From contig JAITLR010000001.1 of the NCBI GenBank assembly GCA_031277805.1, positions 1 through 64,000 of the forward strand: a stretch of DNA of 64,000 bases, read 5' to 3'. Under the pieces are notes generated by a model that had not been told where the DNA came from, did not search any database, and was given only the letters and a program-made list of their open reading frames with translations. Positions 33,689-42,691 of the stretch are shown one piece after another (the stretch's first letter is position 1; the number at the start of each line of letters is the position of its first letter). The DNA comes from Comamonas sp. Its GTDB lineage: Bacteria > Pseudomonadota > Gammaproteobacteria > Burkholderiales > Burkholderiaceae_C. The translations under genes and the position numbers were made by a program.

Positions 33689-33961
33689 CTACCCCTCGTT
33701 GTCACCTTCAGGCACCTTCATCAGCATTGCCCCATTCACGGCACCGTTAATGTCGACCACAGTGACCCCTATGGCCGTCATGCACTGAAGGAAAAAGGCG
33801 AACGAAAATCGCCCCCGTGCAACTTTGTTAGACAAGTTCGCGGCAGTTTCCTGAATGCCCATTTGCTCAAACCGCCAAGCCAGTTCTTTGTAATTGACTC
33901 CCGCACGCACAAGCTCGACCCGGATGATCGTGCGCGCCTGGTCTTCCCAATCTGGTTCCAT
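33689..33961 (-). CDS. DUF6471 family small DNA-binding-like protein
   Basis: A 90-residue protein with VNYKELAWRFEQMG, then QETAANLSNKVARGRFSFAFFLQCMTAIGV, the motif of DUF6471, which has a helix-turn-helix (XRE-like) character. Such proteins are frequent beside integrases and transposases. It is divergent from tnsA, with an AATCATC/GATGATT palindrome between them, so it may regulate the tns operon. Confidence 0.75.
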   Translation of the reverse strand: MEPDWEDQARTIIRVELVRAGVNYKELAWRFEQMGIQETAANLSNKVARGRFSFAFFLQCMTAIGVTVVDINGAVNGAMLMKVPEGDNEG

Positions 33962-34042
33962 AAAGCGAGTTTAAGAGTACACCTTCACCCCTAAGACCTG
34001 GAAACAAGGCAAAACAACATCATTTGGCTGGCATTGATTTTC

Positions 34043-34062
34043 AATCATCGTATATGATGATT
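34043..34062. promoter_or_regulatory. Palindrome in the DUF6471/tnsA divergent region
   Basis: AATCATC gtatat GATGATT is a perfect 7+7 dyad, placed about 100 bases before tnsA and 80 bases before the DUF6471 gene. It looks like an operator for a small HTH repressor. Confidence 0.55.
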
Positions 34063-34158
34063 TTTATTCAAATTTGAAAAAATCAACACTTCCAGGCAAA
34101 GCATGGGGGTGCCCCCAGAACTACACGAGTAGGTACAGGAACCACTCAAGAGGAATTG

Positions 34159-35004
34159 ATGGGAAAGCACGTCTGGTCAGAGAAGAAGATTGAACGCATG
34201 GTCAAAGAGGGCCGCGGCAAAGGTAACGGCGCCGAATATCGCCCCTGGCTTGAGATCACCGACTTGAGCAGCCTAGGTCGGTCACGGCGGGTCTGGAGCG
34301 CTAAGACAAACCGGATTCACCATCTATTTTCAGATGTGGAGTACCACATCTTCTTGGCCGCTGAGTGGTCTCGCTCTGTGTTGGACATCCGCGAGCAGTA
34401 CCCTTTGGATCGAGAGCTGACTCAGTCCATCGCCCACGAGCTTCAGATCCCACACCCAACATATCCAGGCACTCATGTTCCAGTCGTCATGACCGTCGAC
34501 TTCCTCCTTACCATTTGTGTGCAAGGAAAAACAACCTGTGTGGCCATCAACGCCAAGGTGGACGAGGAAGCCGAGGATGCACGCTCCATCGAGAAGCTTG
34601 AAATCCAAAGATCCTACTTCGAGGCAGCTGAGCTTCAGCATCATCTTCTCTATCGCTCGCGCATTCCCAAAGAGGTCGTGAACAACCTCGATTGGATCCG
34701 TGACGCTCAGCTTGGGGATGGGGAGCTTGAAGATCGGCCAGGGTTCTTCGAAAGCTTGAAAACGGCGATGAGCCGAGAACTCTCTCGCCTAGCGAACGCT
34801 TCAACCTCGCTCTGGGATTACTGCAACCAGTTTGACGCTCAACATGGCATGCGCCCTGGAACAGGTCTGCGGGTTGCACGGATGCTGATTCAAGAGCGGT
34901 GCCTGATGGCAAACCTCAAAGCACAGGATCTAGCCCGCGAGCCTTTGAGCAGCTTCGTGACAACATCACGTGCCGGACAAATTCGAGCTGTTGCAGGGTT
35001 GTAA
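34159..35004 (+). CDS. tnsA: Tn7-type transposase subunit TnsA (endonuclease)
   Basis: The 281-residue restriction-enzyme-like endonuclease cuts the 5' strands at the transposon ends, so that Tn7 elements move by cut and paste. Visible are the SDVEYHIFLAAEW segment with Glu61, DIREQYPLDRELT, the catalytic Asp114 in VVMTVDFLLT, and the lysine in VAINAKVDEE (Lys133). Position and spacing match the E...D...xK core of Tn7 TnsA. A good AGAGGA lies before the ATG at 34159. Its stop and the tnsB start share one base (TAATG), so the operon is translationally coupled. Confidence 0.9.
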   Translation: MGKHVWSEKKIERMVKEGRGKGNGAEYRPWLEITDLSSLGRSRRVWSAKTNRIHHLFSDVEYHIFLAAEWSRSVLDIREQYPLDRELTQSIAHELQIPHPTYPGTHVPVVMTVDFLLTICVQGKTTCVAINAKVDEEAEDARSIEKLEIQRSYFEAAELQHHLLYRSRIPKEVVNNLDWIRDAQLGDGELEDRPGFFESLKTAMSRELSRLANASTSLWDYCNQFDAQHGMRPGTGLRVARMLIQERCLMANLKAQDLAREPLSSFVTTSRAGQIRAVAGL

Positions 35005-37124
35005 TGCTGTTCGCCAACGATATCTTCACTCTGGACGGGTTGCGCTACCGCCTGCTTTCGGCCTCTCCTGCTATCAACACGGCCTGGTGTATCCATTTAG
35101 ATAGTGCACTCGCTTGGCCCGTGCATATGGATTACCACCTCATCCGAGACCTGCCGCGGCAGGCCGATGAGAACCCTCTGCGCGCCAATGTAAGCCCGGC
35201 TCGCCTGGCGAGGTGCAACCAGGCTTACCAGCGTCTGAAGAAACTGCTCGATTCCGCTGAGGATGCACTCTTTGAGCCGCGCTCTCGAAACCACGCCATC
35301 GAGACACTTGCCATCGCAGAGCACTGCTCACCTCGCACGTTACAGAAAGACCTGCGCCGGTATTGGATGCGTGGTCAAACGAACCTAGCGTTGCTGCCAG
35401 ACTTCCAGAAATGCGGGAGCCCCCAGAGCGAGAGTACACCTCTGAAGGGAACCACCTCCACCGGCCGCCGCGGGCATCACTCCAAACGCTATGAGACCTT
35501 TCAAATCGGCCCAGAAGACGCAGCCAAGCTCCGTGCTGTTATTGAGAGTGATTACTTGAAAGACAGTCGGCACACGATTGCAGATGCTTATCTAACGTTG
35601 ATTCAGAAGCACTACCAGTTCCAGGATGGAAATCAGCAGAGCTTCGTCAACCCGCCAGGGGAACGCCCTAGTTTGCGACAGTTCAGCTACTTCTTGAAGA
35701 ACAACTACAACATTGAAACCCGACTGCGCAGCCGCCATGGCGACTCTGACTATGAGCGTGAGCATCGAAAAAAAGTTGGCACCATCCTGGCTGACTGCCT
35801 GGGTGTCGGCCACTTCTACGAGATCGACAGCACCATCGGCGACATCTATTTAGTGTCAAGCCATGATCCCAACAAGATCATTGGCAAGCCTACGATCTAT
35901 CTCATCATCGATCGTAAGTCGCGCTTGATCGTTGGCTTCTACTTCGGTCTCGAGAACGCTTCTTGGGTGGGTGCGATGCAGGCTATCTCGAGCATCTCAG
36001 AAGACAAACGAGGCCTCTGCGAACGCTACGGTGTCGTGTACAACGAAGCGGATTGGCCAGCACATCAGGTTTTCCCTTCCAGCTTTCTTGCTGACCGGGG
36101 CGACATGATCGCCTTTGATAGCAGTAACATTGTGTCGGGCATCCATAGCACGGTCATTAACTTGCCCGCGAGGCGTCCAGACTACAAACCGGTGGTCGAG
36201 TGCAGCTTCCGCCAGACACACCATACTCTGCATGCGACTGCACCGGCTTACGATCCACCAGCCAACGCCACCCGCCGTCAAGGCAAGCGTTACGACAAAG
36301 ATGCCTGTCTAACCACAACTGACTTCGGCAACTTGATGCTGAACGCCATCATTTGTCATAACCGGCGCTCCATCAAAGGCTATGACCTCTCACCCAATGA
36401 GCTGATGGACGACGTAACACCGACTCCTATCGAGCTCTGGAACCATGGAGTGCTGACCCGCTCAGGTCTACTCCGGGCTTACGGCTCCGATTTCGTACAG
36501 CGCGCACTACTGCCCAAGGCAAAAGGGGCTGTCACCGAGCATGGCATTGAGTTCGAAGGCTGCTTCTACTCGTGTGCTGAGGCCATAAATCAAAAATGGT
36601 TTGAACAAGCGCGCCGCAAACGATTCCCCGTCGAGGTCTCATTCGATCCTCGGCTCGTGGACTCTATTTTGGTTTGCCTGACCGGCAGCACCCAGGAACC
36701 ATTTGTCGCCACTTTGACCACGCGCAGCCAAGCGTACACCGGGATGAGTTTTGGTGAAGTCGCGTTCTACGCGAAGCTCAAGAGGGCCGTTGAATGCAAA
36801 ACGGCGGAATCACGCTTGCAGAACAGCATGGACTATCGCACAGCGACGGATCCAGTCATTGCTGCGGCCAAGAAAAAACTGAAGGCCGCTGGAGGTGGCG
36901 GATCTCGACGCCACAGGCGTGCTGACACCAAAGCTCAGCGAGAACTGGAGCGCACTATCGAACGCCAGGAGCTCGCACACATTCAGGATGCTTCGCCAAT
37001 GGCGCAATCTCCGCCCGCGCAAGCAACTGATTCCAAGCTGCTTGTTTTCACGGAAGCCAAGCCAACACAAACCACAGCTGACCGGTTCGCTGAGATCCGA
37101 CGCCAGATGCTTGCCACAGGGTAG
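35004..37124 (+). CDS. tnsB: Tn7-type DDE transposase TnsB
   Basis: A 706-residue retroviral-integrase-type transposase that binds the end repeats and joins 3' ends to target DNA. The catalytic triad is visible: Asp in FYEIDSTIGDIY (about residue 275), Asp in FLADRGDMIAFD (about 363) and Glu in YKPVVECSF (about 398). An N-terminal HTH-like part covers about 80-130, and the C-terminal Lys/Arg-rich tail (about 620-660) is basic. Start selected at ATG 35004, since it overlaps the tnsA stop; the longer frame from 34899 lies inside tnsA. Confidence 0.93.
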   Translation: MLFANDIFTLDGLRYRLLSASPAINTAWCIHLDSALAWPVHMDYHLIRDLPRQADENPLRANVSPARLARCNQAYQRLKKLLDSAEDALFEPRSRNHAIETLAIAEHCSPRTLQKDLRRYWMRGQTNLALLPDFQKCGSPQSESTPLKGTTSTGRRGHHSKRYETFQIGPEDAAKLRAVIESDYLKDSRHTIADAYLTLIQKHYQFQDGNQQSFVNPPGERPSLRQFSYFLKNNYNIETRLRSRHGDSDYEREHRKKVGTILADCLGVGHFYEIDSTIGDIYLVSSHDPNKIIGKPTIYLIIDRKSRLIVGFYFGLENASWVGAMQAISSISEDKRGLCERYGVVYNEADWPAHQVFPSSFLADRGDMIAFDSSNIVSGIHSTVINLPARRPDYKPVVECSFRQTHHTLHATAPAYDPPANATRRQGKRYDKDACLTTTDFGNLMLNAIICHNRRSIKGYDLSPNELMDDVTPTPIELWNHGVLTRSGLLRAYGSDFVQRALLPKAKGAVTEHGIEFEGCFYSCAEAINQKWFEQARRKRFPVEVSFDPRLVDSILVCLTGSTQEPFVATLTTRSQAYTGMSFGEVAFYAKLKRAVECKTAESRLQNSMDYRTATDPVIAAAKKKLKAAGGGGSRRHRRADTKAQRELERTIERQELAHIQDASPMAQSPPAQATDSKLLVFTEAKPTQTTADRFAEIRRQMLATG

Positions 37125-37135
37125 TAGGAGAGTCC

Positions 37136-38776
37136 ATGAACGAAAAGCCATCCCAAACAGTGGTCAAGGCCACATACAAAGAACAGCGCATTCCCGCGTA
37201 CAAGGGCAACCCGCTCATCGAGGCTTTGCCTCCATCCCTAACGGACGAGGAATTGCTCTGGGCACTCAGCTTGACTCCAGACTTTGATCCGTCGCAACGG
37301 CATTGGGCCAACCATGAGCGACTGATGATGCTGGAAAGCCTGGCCAATTTCATGGTGCCGATGACGAACCACCTTGAGCTTTGCCGAGCCCTGGATGCCA
37401 TGCTGCGGACGGGCTATGTCGGTCGATCACCACGGACCCCAGGACACTCGGAGATCTTCCGCAAGATCTCTGACCGAGAGACACAAGCTGCTGTGTTTCG
37501 GCAATCGGCCCATACCCTCACACCACAGCTATCTACGGCACTGATCGGCATCTCCGGGATGGGCAAGACCACAACCGTGAAACGCTGGTGTGCGAGTATC
37601 CCGCAAGTCATCTATCACCCAGACCTGAACCTGTACCAGGTGCCCTATCTGCACATTGAGATGCCCAGTGATGGGTCGTCAATTAAAGGCCTCGCCCAGG
37701 GCATCCTTCACAAGCTCGATGAAATCATCCCGGGCGCGGACTACCACCGAACCTACTCTCAACGCGGTAAAGCTGGCTCTGATACGTTGATGCGCAACGT
37801 CGCACGGCTGATGAATACCCACCTAGTGGGCATGCTGATCTGTGACGAAGTGCAGAACCTTGCAAACGCCAGAAAGAACGCCCAAACCGTAATGACTGAA
37901 TTGGTCTCAGCATGCAATGACCTGAAAGTACCAATCCTCTTTATCGGAACCAACAAAGCAGCGTCGGTGCTGACCCAAGATTTCCGTCAGGCACGCCGAT
38001 CAAGCGGACATTCCATTGCTCCGTGGGATCGGCTGCAACGTGGAACACCCTCCGAACCGGGAGACTGGGAGGGCTTCGTGGAAGTTCTGTGGGGATACCA
38101 ATGGGTACACAACCCTGTGGCTCTCGATGAGTTGTGTCATCAAGTCCTTTATGACTGCTCTCAGGGCATCATTGACCTGGCCATCAAGCTGTTTGTGTCC
38201 GCACAAGCTCGCGCCATCCAGCTCGGAACAGAGAAGTTGACTCCAGAGCTAATTGCACAGGTCTTCGACTCTGAGTTCCAACTCATGCATCCGATGATTG
38301 ACGCACTACGGTCAGATAGGCCCGAGGACCTCTTGGCCTATGACGACATCGCACCGCTGGACCTGCAAACGCACCTGAAGCGGGTAAGCCACAAGCTGGC
38401 CTTGAAAAAGTCACCGCTGTTTTCAGTGACAGCCCAAGACGAAACGTTCGTACCGCGCCTAACCGCGGGGATGGCAGCAATGGGAGTGGACTCGAATATT
38501 GCCAACCAGATCGTGCAATCTCTCCCTGCCAAGAACCCCTCTATGACTTTGGCCCAAGGTTTCCAGGACGTTGCAGCGACACTCACGCCTCCTCGGGCTC
38601 CTCGCAAGAAATCATCCGCCAGCAACGTCGTACAGCTCCCAGCAGATCGATTCGATGCCCGTCCAGATGATTACCGCCGGGCTGTTGCACATGCGCCTGC
38701 CAGCGGCACGAAGGTGATGGAGCAATTGCTCAAATTCGGGATGGCACCGAAATTGGAAGAAATCCTCGAACTGTAA
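37136..38776 (+). CDS. tnsC: Tn7-type AAA+ ATPase TnsC
   Basis: A 546-residue ATPase that links the target selector to the TnsAB transposase and gives target immunity. Walker A is IGISGMGKTTTVKRW (about 137-151) and Walker B is VGMLICDEVQNL (about 234-245). The sensor region FIGTNKAASVLTQDFRQARR follows. The stop overlaps the tnsD start by one base (TAATG). The length is typical of TnsC rather than of the shorter TniB. Confidence 0.92.
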   Translation: MNEKPSQTVVKATYKEQRIPAYKGNPLIEALPPSLTDEELLWALSLTPDFDPSQRHWANHERLMMLESLANFMVPMTNHLELCRALDAMLRTGYVGRSPRTPGHSEIFRKISDRETQAAVFRQSAHTLTPQLSTALIGISGMGKTTTVKRWCASIPQVIYHPDLNLYQVPYLHIEMPSDGSSIKGLAQGILHKLDEIIPGADYHRTYSQRGKAGSDTLMRNVARLMNTHLVGMLICDEVQNLANARKNAQTVMTELVSACNDLKVPILFIGTNKAASVLTQDFRQARRSSGHSIAPWDRLQRGTPSEPGDWEGFVEVLWGYQWVHNPVALDELCHQVLYDCSQGIIDLAIKLFVSAQARAIQLGTEKLTPELIAQVFDSEFQLMHPMIDALRSDRPEDLLAYDDIAPLDLQTHLKRVSHKLALKKSPLFSVTAQDETFVPRLTAGMAAMGVDSNIANQIVQSLPAKNPSMTLAQGFQDVAATLTPPRAPRKKSSASNVVQLPADRFDARPDDYRRAVAHAPASGTKVMEQLLKFGMAPKLEEILEL

Positions 38777-39927
38777 TGCACCTGCTTAGGCCATACCCGG
38801 ATGAGCTTGTCGGCAGCATGCTCAACCGGGCCAGTCGAGAGACTGGCATCCCTATGAAGCGCCTATTGCCGCTGCTGACTGGTGCTCGGATTACATCGCA
38901 CTCTTTTGTGATGACATCCTACGAACTGCTGGCCCGCAGTTACGGACTGTCGATCGAAGAGTTCCTTCTGGACCACACGCTCTTCCCCTATGTCACAGGG
39001 TTCATGACCTCGCAGGGTCGAGAGCGGATCACGGAAAAGCTTGTCTCACCCGACGGCAGCAAGCGGTGCATTGCGTCACTTGTACAGAACGCCACACGCT
39101 CAGTCGACAAGCTGCGGTTCTGCCCAGAGTGCTGTGTAGACGATCAACGCAAGTACGGCCAGACCTATTGGCATCGAACCCATCAGTTGCCCTGCGTTTA
39201 TCTGTGCAGCACACACTGGACCCCGCTCCATGTCTCATGGATATCCATCCAATGCAAAGCACGGATATCAGCACCCGGGGAGACCTCAGGTGATGAGCTA
39301 CGGATACCCAAAGCACTGGGATACGAACTTGCGCGACGCATTACTGAGATATCGACGCAAGCGCTTTCGCAGCGCACAAACACAACACCTCTTGTCGCCT
39401 CTCAGGAGATGTACCAGCGTCGGGCAATCGAACTTGGCTATGGACTCTCCTCAAAACAGGTATTTGGATCGGTACTGAGCGACGACCTCCGAGCGTTCTA
39501 CAGCCCTCGATTTCTGACTTCCGTGGACTGCGCGATCCTCAGAGGAACTGTGCCTTGGCCTAGCTTGCTGCTGCGCCAGTCCTCCCAGAATTGCACAGCG
39601 CTCAAGCACGTTCTCATGATCGCATTCCTGGAAAGCAATCCATCACCGTCACTCTGCCCTATCGGATTTCTGCGGCGTCAAAAAGCGAAGAAGAAAAGCT
39701 GGGGCTCTATCGAGGAGAAGGCTATACAGACGATGTCTCAGCTGGTTGCCTCACACAGGGCCGCAGGAACAAAGATAACGATGGCTGCACTTCTGGAAGT
39801 GACTGACATTGCCTCACGATATCGGCACCAGCGCTCCGACTTCCCGCTCCTAACGGAGTGGCTCAAGAAATTCAAAGCTTCGCCTTCATCGAAGCGACAA
39901 ACCGAAGGGCATCCCAAGCGAAACTGA
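38776..39927 (+). CDS. tnsD: TniQ/TnsD-family target-selection protein
   Basis: A 383-residue TniQ-domain protein. TnsD proteins choose the insertion site by binding a chromosomal sequence. It starts MHLLRPYPDELVGSMLNRAS, the TniQ fingerprint. A zinc-binding group follows: FCPECCVDDQRKYG and LPCVYLCSTHW (about residues 114-155). It is shorter than Tn7 TnsD (about 500 residues) and ends in a basic SSKRQTEGHPKRN tail. As the element sits in comEC, this protein is the best candidate to recognise comEC. Confidence 0.88.
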   Translation: MHLLRPYPDELVGSMLNRASRETGIPMKRLLPLLTGARITSHSFVMTSYELLARSYGLSIEEFLLDHTLFPYVTGFMTSQGRERITEKLVSPDGSKRCIASLVQNATRSVDKLRFCPECCVDDQRKYGQTYWHRTHQLPCVYLCSTHWTPLHVSWISIQCKARISAPGETSGDELRIPKALGYELARRITEISTQALSQRTNTTPLVASQEMYQRRAIELGYGLSSKQVFGSVLSDDLRAFYSPRFLTSVDCAILRGTVPWPSLLLRQSSQNCTALKHVLMIAFLESNPSPSLCPIGFLRRQKAKKKSWGSIEEKAIQTMSQLVASHRAAGTKITMAALLEVTDIASRYRHQRSDFPLLTEWLKKFKASPSSKRQTEGHPKRN

Positions 39928-39963
39928 TTTCTCAGCCTAGGGACAGATACCAGCCAAATTTTT

Positions 39964-40818
39964 CTACTTTCCTTGAAGCCGATCAAAAGTATGCAACTGA
40001 TCCTTTCTTAAATAATGCATCCCAAATATTAATCCACCACTAGCTCCAGATTTAGTCATATCTCCAGTTCCTCTAATAATAATGTGCTGATCATCTTCCT
40101 CTACAACGAGCGCATTGCGCGACAAGAGCAAGGTCGCAGGAAGCAATCCACCCACATTAGAGCAAGCCAAATTGTAGCTACCAACATTGGCTTTATAGAG
40201 CGGCTGGTTTAACTTTCCATTTGAGTCCAACTCAATCATGCGGCGAATAATCACCGAAGCCTCAGTTAAGTCCCGCCCCATTCTTTCAATCACCGATGAA
40301 CTTCCTGCCGCAATTTCTTCCGGTGTATAAGTCGTTGGCAAATGCACTACATAACGGCCAATCCACTCTTTTTCCTTCATCCTAACTACCAATGCCATGC
40401 GATAGCGGTCATCCTTGCAATCGATCATGTACGCAAATGGTTTAGCAGATATTCCATGGCCATCAGATGCAATCAATCTACTATCAAGCATTGCATTTTT
40501 CACAATGATATAAGGATCGATCTGCGCATATCGCTTTGCCAAATCTGCCGCCTCGTTATCGTGCAGCATGTCCAGAGCTATATCGGTCACGAAAGGTATC
40601 GGAACTACCAAACCCACAGCACTGTCTTGTGGAATTAAAACGAACTGGCTTCCTGGGAATCTAGCGCTTTGTTTTGGTAACTCCTCTGGCAACCTCTTTT
40701 CTATTACGATATGCTGCTCTAAAGGAAAAGGAGTGCTTGTTCTTAAGCTCGAGCAACCGCTTATCAATATAAGAACAGCCACCCCAGTAGGGACACATAT
40801 TATTTTTTTAAAATTCAT
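39964..40818 (-). CDS. Lipoprotein of an AT-rich envelope module, function unknown
   Basis: A 284-residue protein with a lipobox-type signal, MNFKKIICVPTGVAVLILIS ending in GCSSL, so it is a predicted lipoprotein. The mature part is globular and unrecognised; it contains two cysteines (IDCKDDRYRM and NLACSNVGGLL). The ATG at 40818 lies four bases after the stop of the preceding gene. Base composition is clearly more AT-rich than the flanks. It is the last of three genes on the minus strand. Confidence 0.7.
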   Translation of the reverse strand: MNFKKIICVPTGVAVLILISGCSSLRTSTPFPLEQHIVIEKRLPEELPKQSARFPGSQFVLIPQDSAVGLVVPIPFVTDIALDMLHDNEAADLAKRYAQIDPYIIVKNAMLDSRLIASDGHGISAKPFAYMIDCKDDRYRMALVVRMKEKEWIGRYVVHLPTTYTPEEIAAGSSSVIERMGRDLTEASVIIRRMIELDSNGKLNQPLYKANVGSYNLACSNVGGLLPATLLLSRNALVVEEDDQHIIIRGTGDMTKSGASGGLIFGMHYLRKDQLHTFDRLQGK

Positions 40819-40822
40819 GGAG

Positions 40823-41932
40823 TTAATTATTATCTTCAACAAGATTCAATGAATGCACGCCATACTCCTCTGGAGCTTCAATTGTTCTCATCCATTTAAC
40901 TGAAGCGACATGCCACTTGGGGTCATTTTTTTGCAGTAGAGACAATACACCATGTAGGTGATTCGATCCGTAGGTAACGAATATATGCTTATTAGGCTCA
41001 GATAGCAATTTATCTGCCAGCACTTTATTGCGGAAATCAAGAATTACACGTTCAAGTGGTTCAGGATTAGCAGCTTTTTCGCTTTGCATGGAAATCGTCA
41101 TGAACCCTCTACATACGATACCAGCCATGGCACGTTGCGCTTTGGTTCCTTTATCAAGAAAACGAACTAGGCTTTCTATTCTTTCTGGAGATGTGGGGTC
41201 CGACTTAGAACGTGCTGCCATTGCAGCCACAAAGCTTTTGTCGGTTGCCAACAGTCTTTCATATTCATGCTTCAAATCAAGCGTGCTGACATCTGCTACT
41301 ACATGAGATTTTGGGTTAGCCTGCGCATCGCGACCCAGAAGTAGAAAGTAATCGTTTTGAAATTTCAACCCACACAAATTACCGAGAACCTTATAAGATT
41401 CACTAAGATCCTTTCCTCCAGTCATAATGTTATTTAGCCATGCATCAGCTTCAGGATTGGAAGGTCTAACCCCTTCATAAAAAATTACGTCACCTCGTGA
41501 CAAAGCTTCCTCGATATCATAAACAACAGATTTATAAAATCTCTCAATCCCCACATGCTGCATTCCCTGGAAAACAATAGTCTTGTCTCCATTCGTCAGA
41601 GAGACCTGTGGCACTAACGCGGGACGCAGTTGTGTTACTGCTGAAAAATAATAAATTGGAGCAGCAAACAGCACCGAAAAAATAAACAACAGCACAAAAG
41701 TGCAACGCCCCCAAGTCCACTTAAAGGCATCTTTTGGCTTGCGGAATTTCCTGTAAACCCAGGCAACGGGTAGTGCAAGCAATGCCGAGATGATGATAGC
41801 TACTGGCAGCGCCCATGCTGCGGCCTTTAAAAGCATAGGAAAAGCTAATAAGAACACCATCCCAGCCACAAACCAGGCAATCCCGGAGAAACGCAAAGAC
41901 CAGCGGGAAATAGCAATAGGATTTTCTGTCAT
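40823..41932 (-). CDS. TraB/TIKI-like membrane protein
   Basis: A 369-residue protein with three N-terminal membrane helices (about 12-110) followed by a soluble domain. The domain has the Gx2H pair that marks the TraB/PrgY/GumN (TIKI-like) family: FQGMQHVGIERFY and VTYGSNHLHGVLSLL, plus an acidic stretch (IFYEGVRPSNPEAD). Members include metal-dependent proteases and pheromone-shutdown proteins. The gene is AT-rich and lies in one operon with the lipoprotein and the lysozyme-inhibitor-like gene. No strong Shine-Dalgarno sequence is seen. Confidence 0.65.
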   Translation of the reverse strand: MTENPIAISRWSLRFSGIAWFVAGMVFLLAFPMLLKAAAWALPVAIIISALLALPVAWVYRKFRKPKDAFKWTWGRCTFVLLFIFSVLFAAPIYYFSAVTQLRPALVPQVSLTNGDKTIVFQGMQHVGIERFYKSVVYDIEEALSRGDVIFYEGVRPSNPEADAWLNNIMTGGKDLSESYKVLGNLCGLKFQNDYFLLLGRDAQANPKSHVVADVSTLDLKHEYERLLATDKSFVAAMAARSKSDPTSPERIESLVRFLDKGTKAQRAMAGIVCRGFMTISMQSEKAANPEPLERVILDFRNKVLADKLLSEPNKHIFVTYGSNHLHGVLSLLQKNDPKWHVASVKWMRTIEAPEEYGVHSLNLVEDNN

Positions 41933-41950
41933 AGCAGATTATTATTAAGT

Positions 41951-42349
41951 TTAATGAGCTTCAATGTTCAAAGTGTAATTAGCAAATTCATTTCTTCTTG
42001 CCGCATTACGCATTAAATAAACCTGGATTTTATAGTCGCCACTTGACGGCAAGGTAGCAACGAATTCATTGCCTGACTCACTTCCCACGAACATGGCTTC
42101 CTCAGCACCCGGAGCAGTCACATTGAAGTAGCTGGACTTATTGCTTGTCTTGAAAGATATTTTCAACTCTTGACCAGCTTGCGCATTCACAGTGTAGTAA
42201 GCAGCGTCATAACCCTTAATGCTAGATTTGATAGCCTTTGAAGAAGCACCTTTGACAAAGTGGACAATTTCCGTTCTATCTTTGCTTTGAGCTTGAATGG
42301 GGACGGCAATAACAATTGCCGACAACACGAATGCGATAGCCTTGATCAC
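41951..42349 (-). CDS. PliG-like (g-type lysozyme inhibitor-like) secreted protein
   Basis: A 132-residue secreted protein with a cleavable signal (IKAIAFVLSAIVIAVPIQAQ). The mature part reads VHFVKGASSKAIKSSIKGYD then AYYTVNAQAGQELKISF and ends YLMRNAARRNEFANYTLNIE, the pattern of PliG-type proteins, which inhibit goose-type lysozyme. The start is GTG at 42349, preceded by AAGAAGGG; the TTG six bases earlier would be too close. It is the first gene of the AT-rich three-gene unit. Confidence 0.7.
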   Translation of the reverse strand: MIKAIAFVLSAIVIAVPIQAQSKDRTEIVHFVKGASSKAIKSSIKGYDAAYYTVNAQAGQELKISFKTSNKSSYFNVTAPGAEEAMFVGSESGNEFVATLPSSGDYKIQVYLMRNAARRNEFANYTLNIEAH

Positions 42350-42355
42350 GATCAA

Positions 42356-42691
42356 ACCCTTCTTTGATAGATGGATTCATTAAAGAATCATTAAAGTAAA
42401 TCTCTTTTGACTTTTAAAATATACCAATAAATTTTCGTATCGCAAGTTATTTATCACATTCAAAGAAGAAAAAATATCCATTCGCGCTGGATGAAAAATC
42501 AAATAACTTATAGAGAGTTCTTCATAAAAAAAAGCACCTGAGGTGCTTTTTTTTATGAAGAAGACGGTCTATCGAGCCTTGGCAAGTAGATTGTTCGAGG
42601 AAATGGTCAATAGATGGAGAGTGGATAAATTGGTCAGATTCTCGAAAAATACATACGCCGCAGCTGAGGTTATTAAAAAGGCGGCGTTCAA
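42356..42691. other. Intergenic region between the envelope module and the phosphonate operon
   Basis: 336 bp. It holds a very AT-rich stretch with promoter-like words (42360-42510) and the palindromic terminator at 42520-42560. The small frame that begins within that terminator has no ribosome-binding site. Confidence 0.4.
42520..42560. terminator. 41-bp perfect palindromic bidirectional terminator
   Basis: CTTCATAAAAAAAAGCACCT, one G, then the exact reverse complement. The 20-bp arms are perfect and contain an 8-A and an 8-T run. It lies upstream of the envelope module and after the phosphonate operon, which are both on the minus strand, so it ends the phosphonate operon. Confidence 0.85.

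Larger units (their letters stand above)
27936..39927. mobile_element. Tn7-like transposon (one end and tnsABCD core); far end not in window
   Basis: The element is delimited on the left by the repeat-bearing end inside comEC. The last core gene is tnsD, ending at 39927. The end coordinate given is only that of the last transposition gene. No second repeat cluster and no comEC 5' half could be found up to base 64000, so the true element or island is probably longer than 36 kb. Orientation is unusual, because about 6 kb of other genes lie between the end and the intact tnsA, and a tnsA relic is found right beside the end. Confidence 0.75.
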
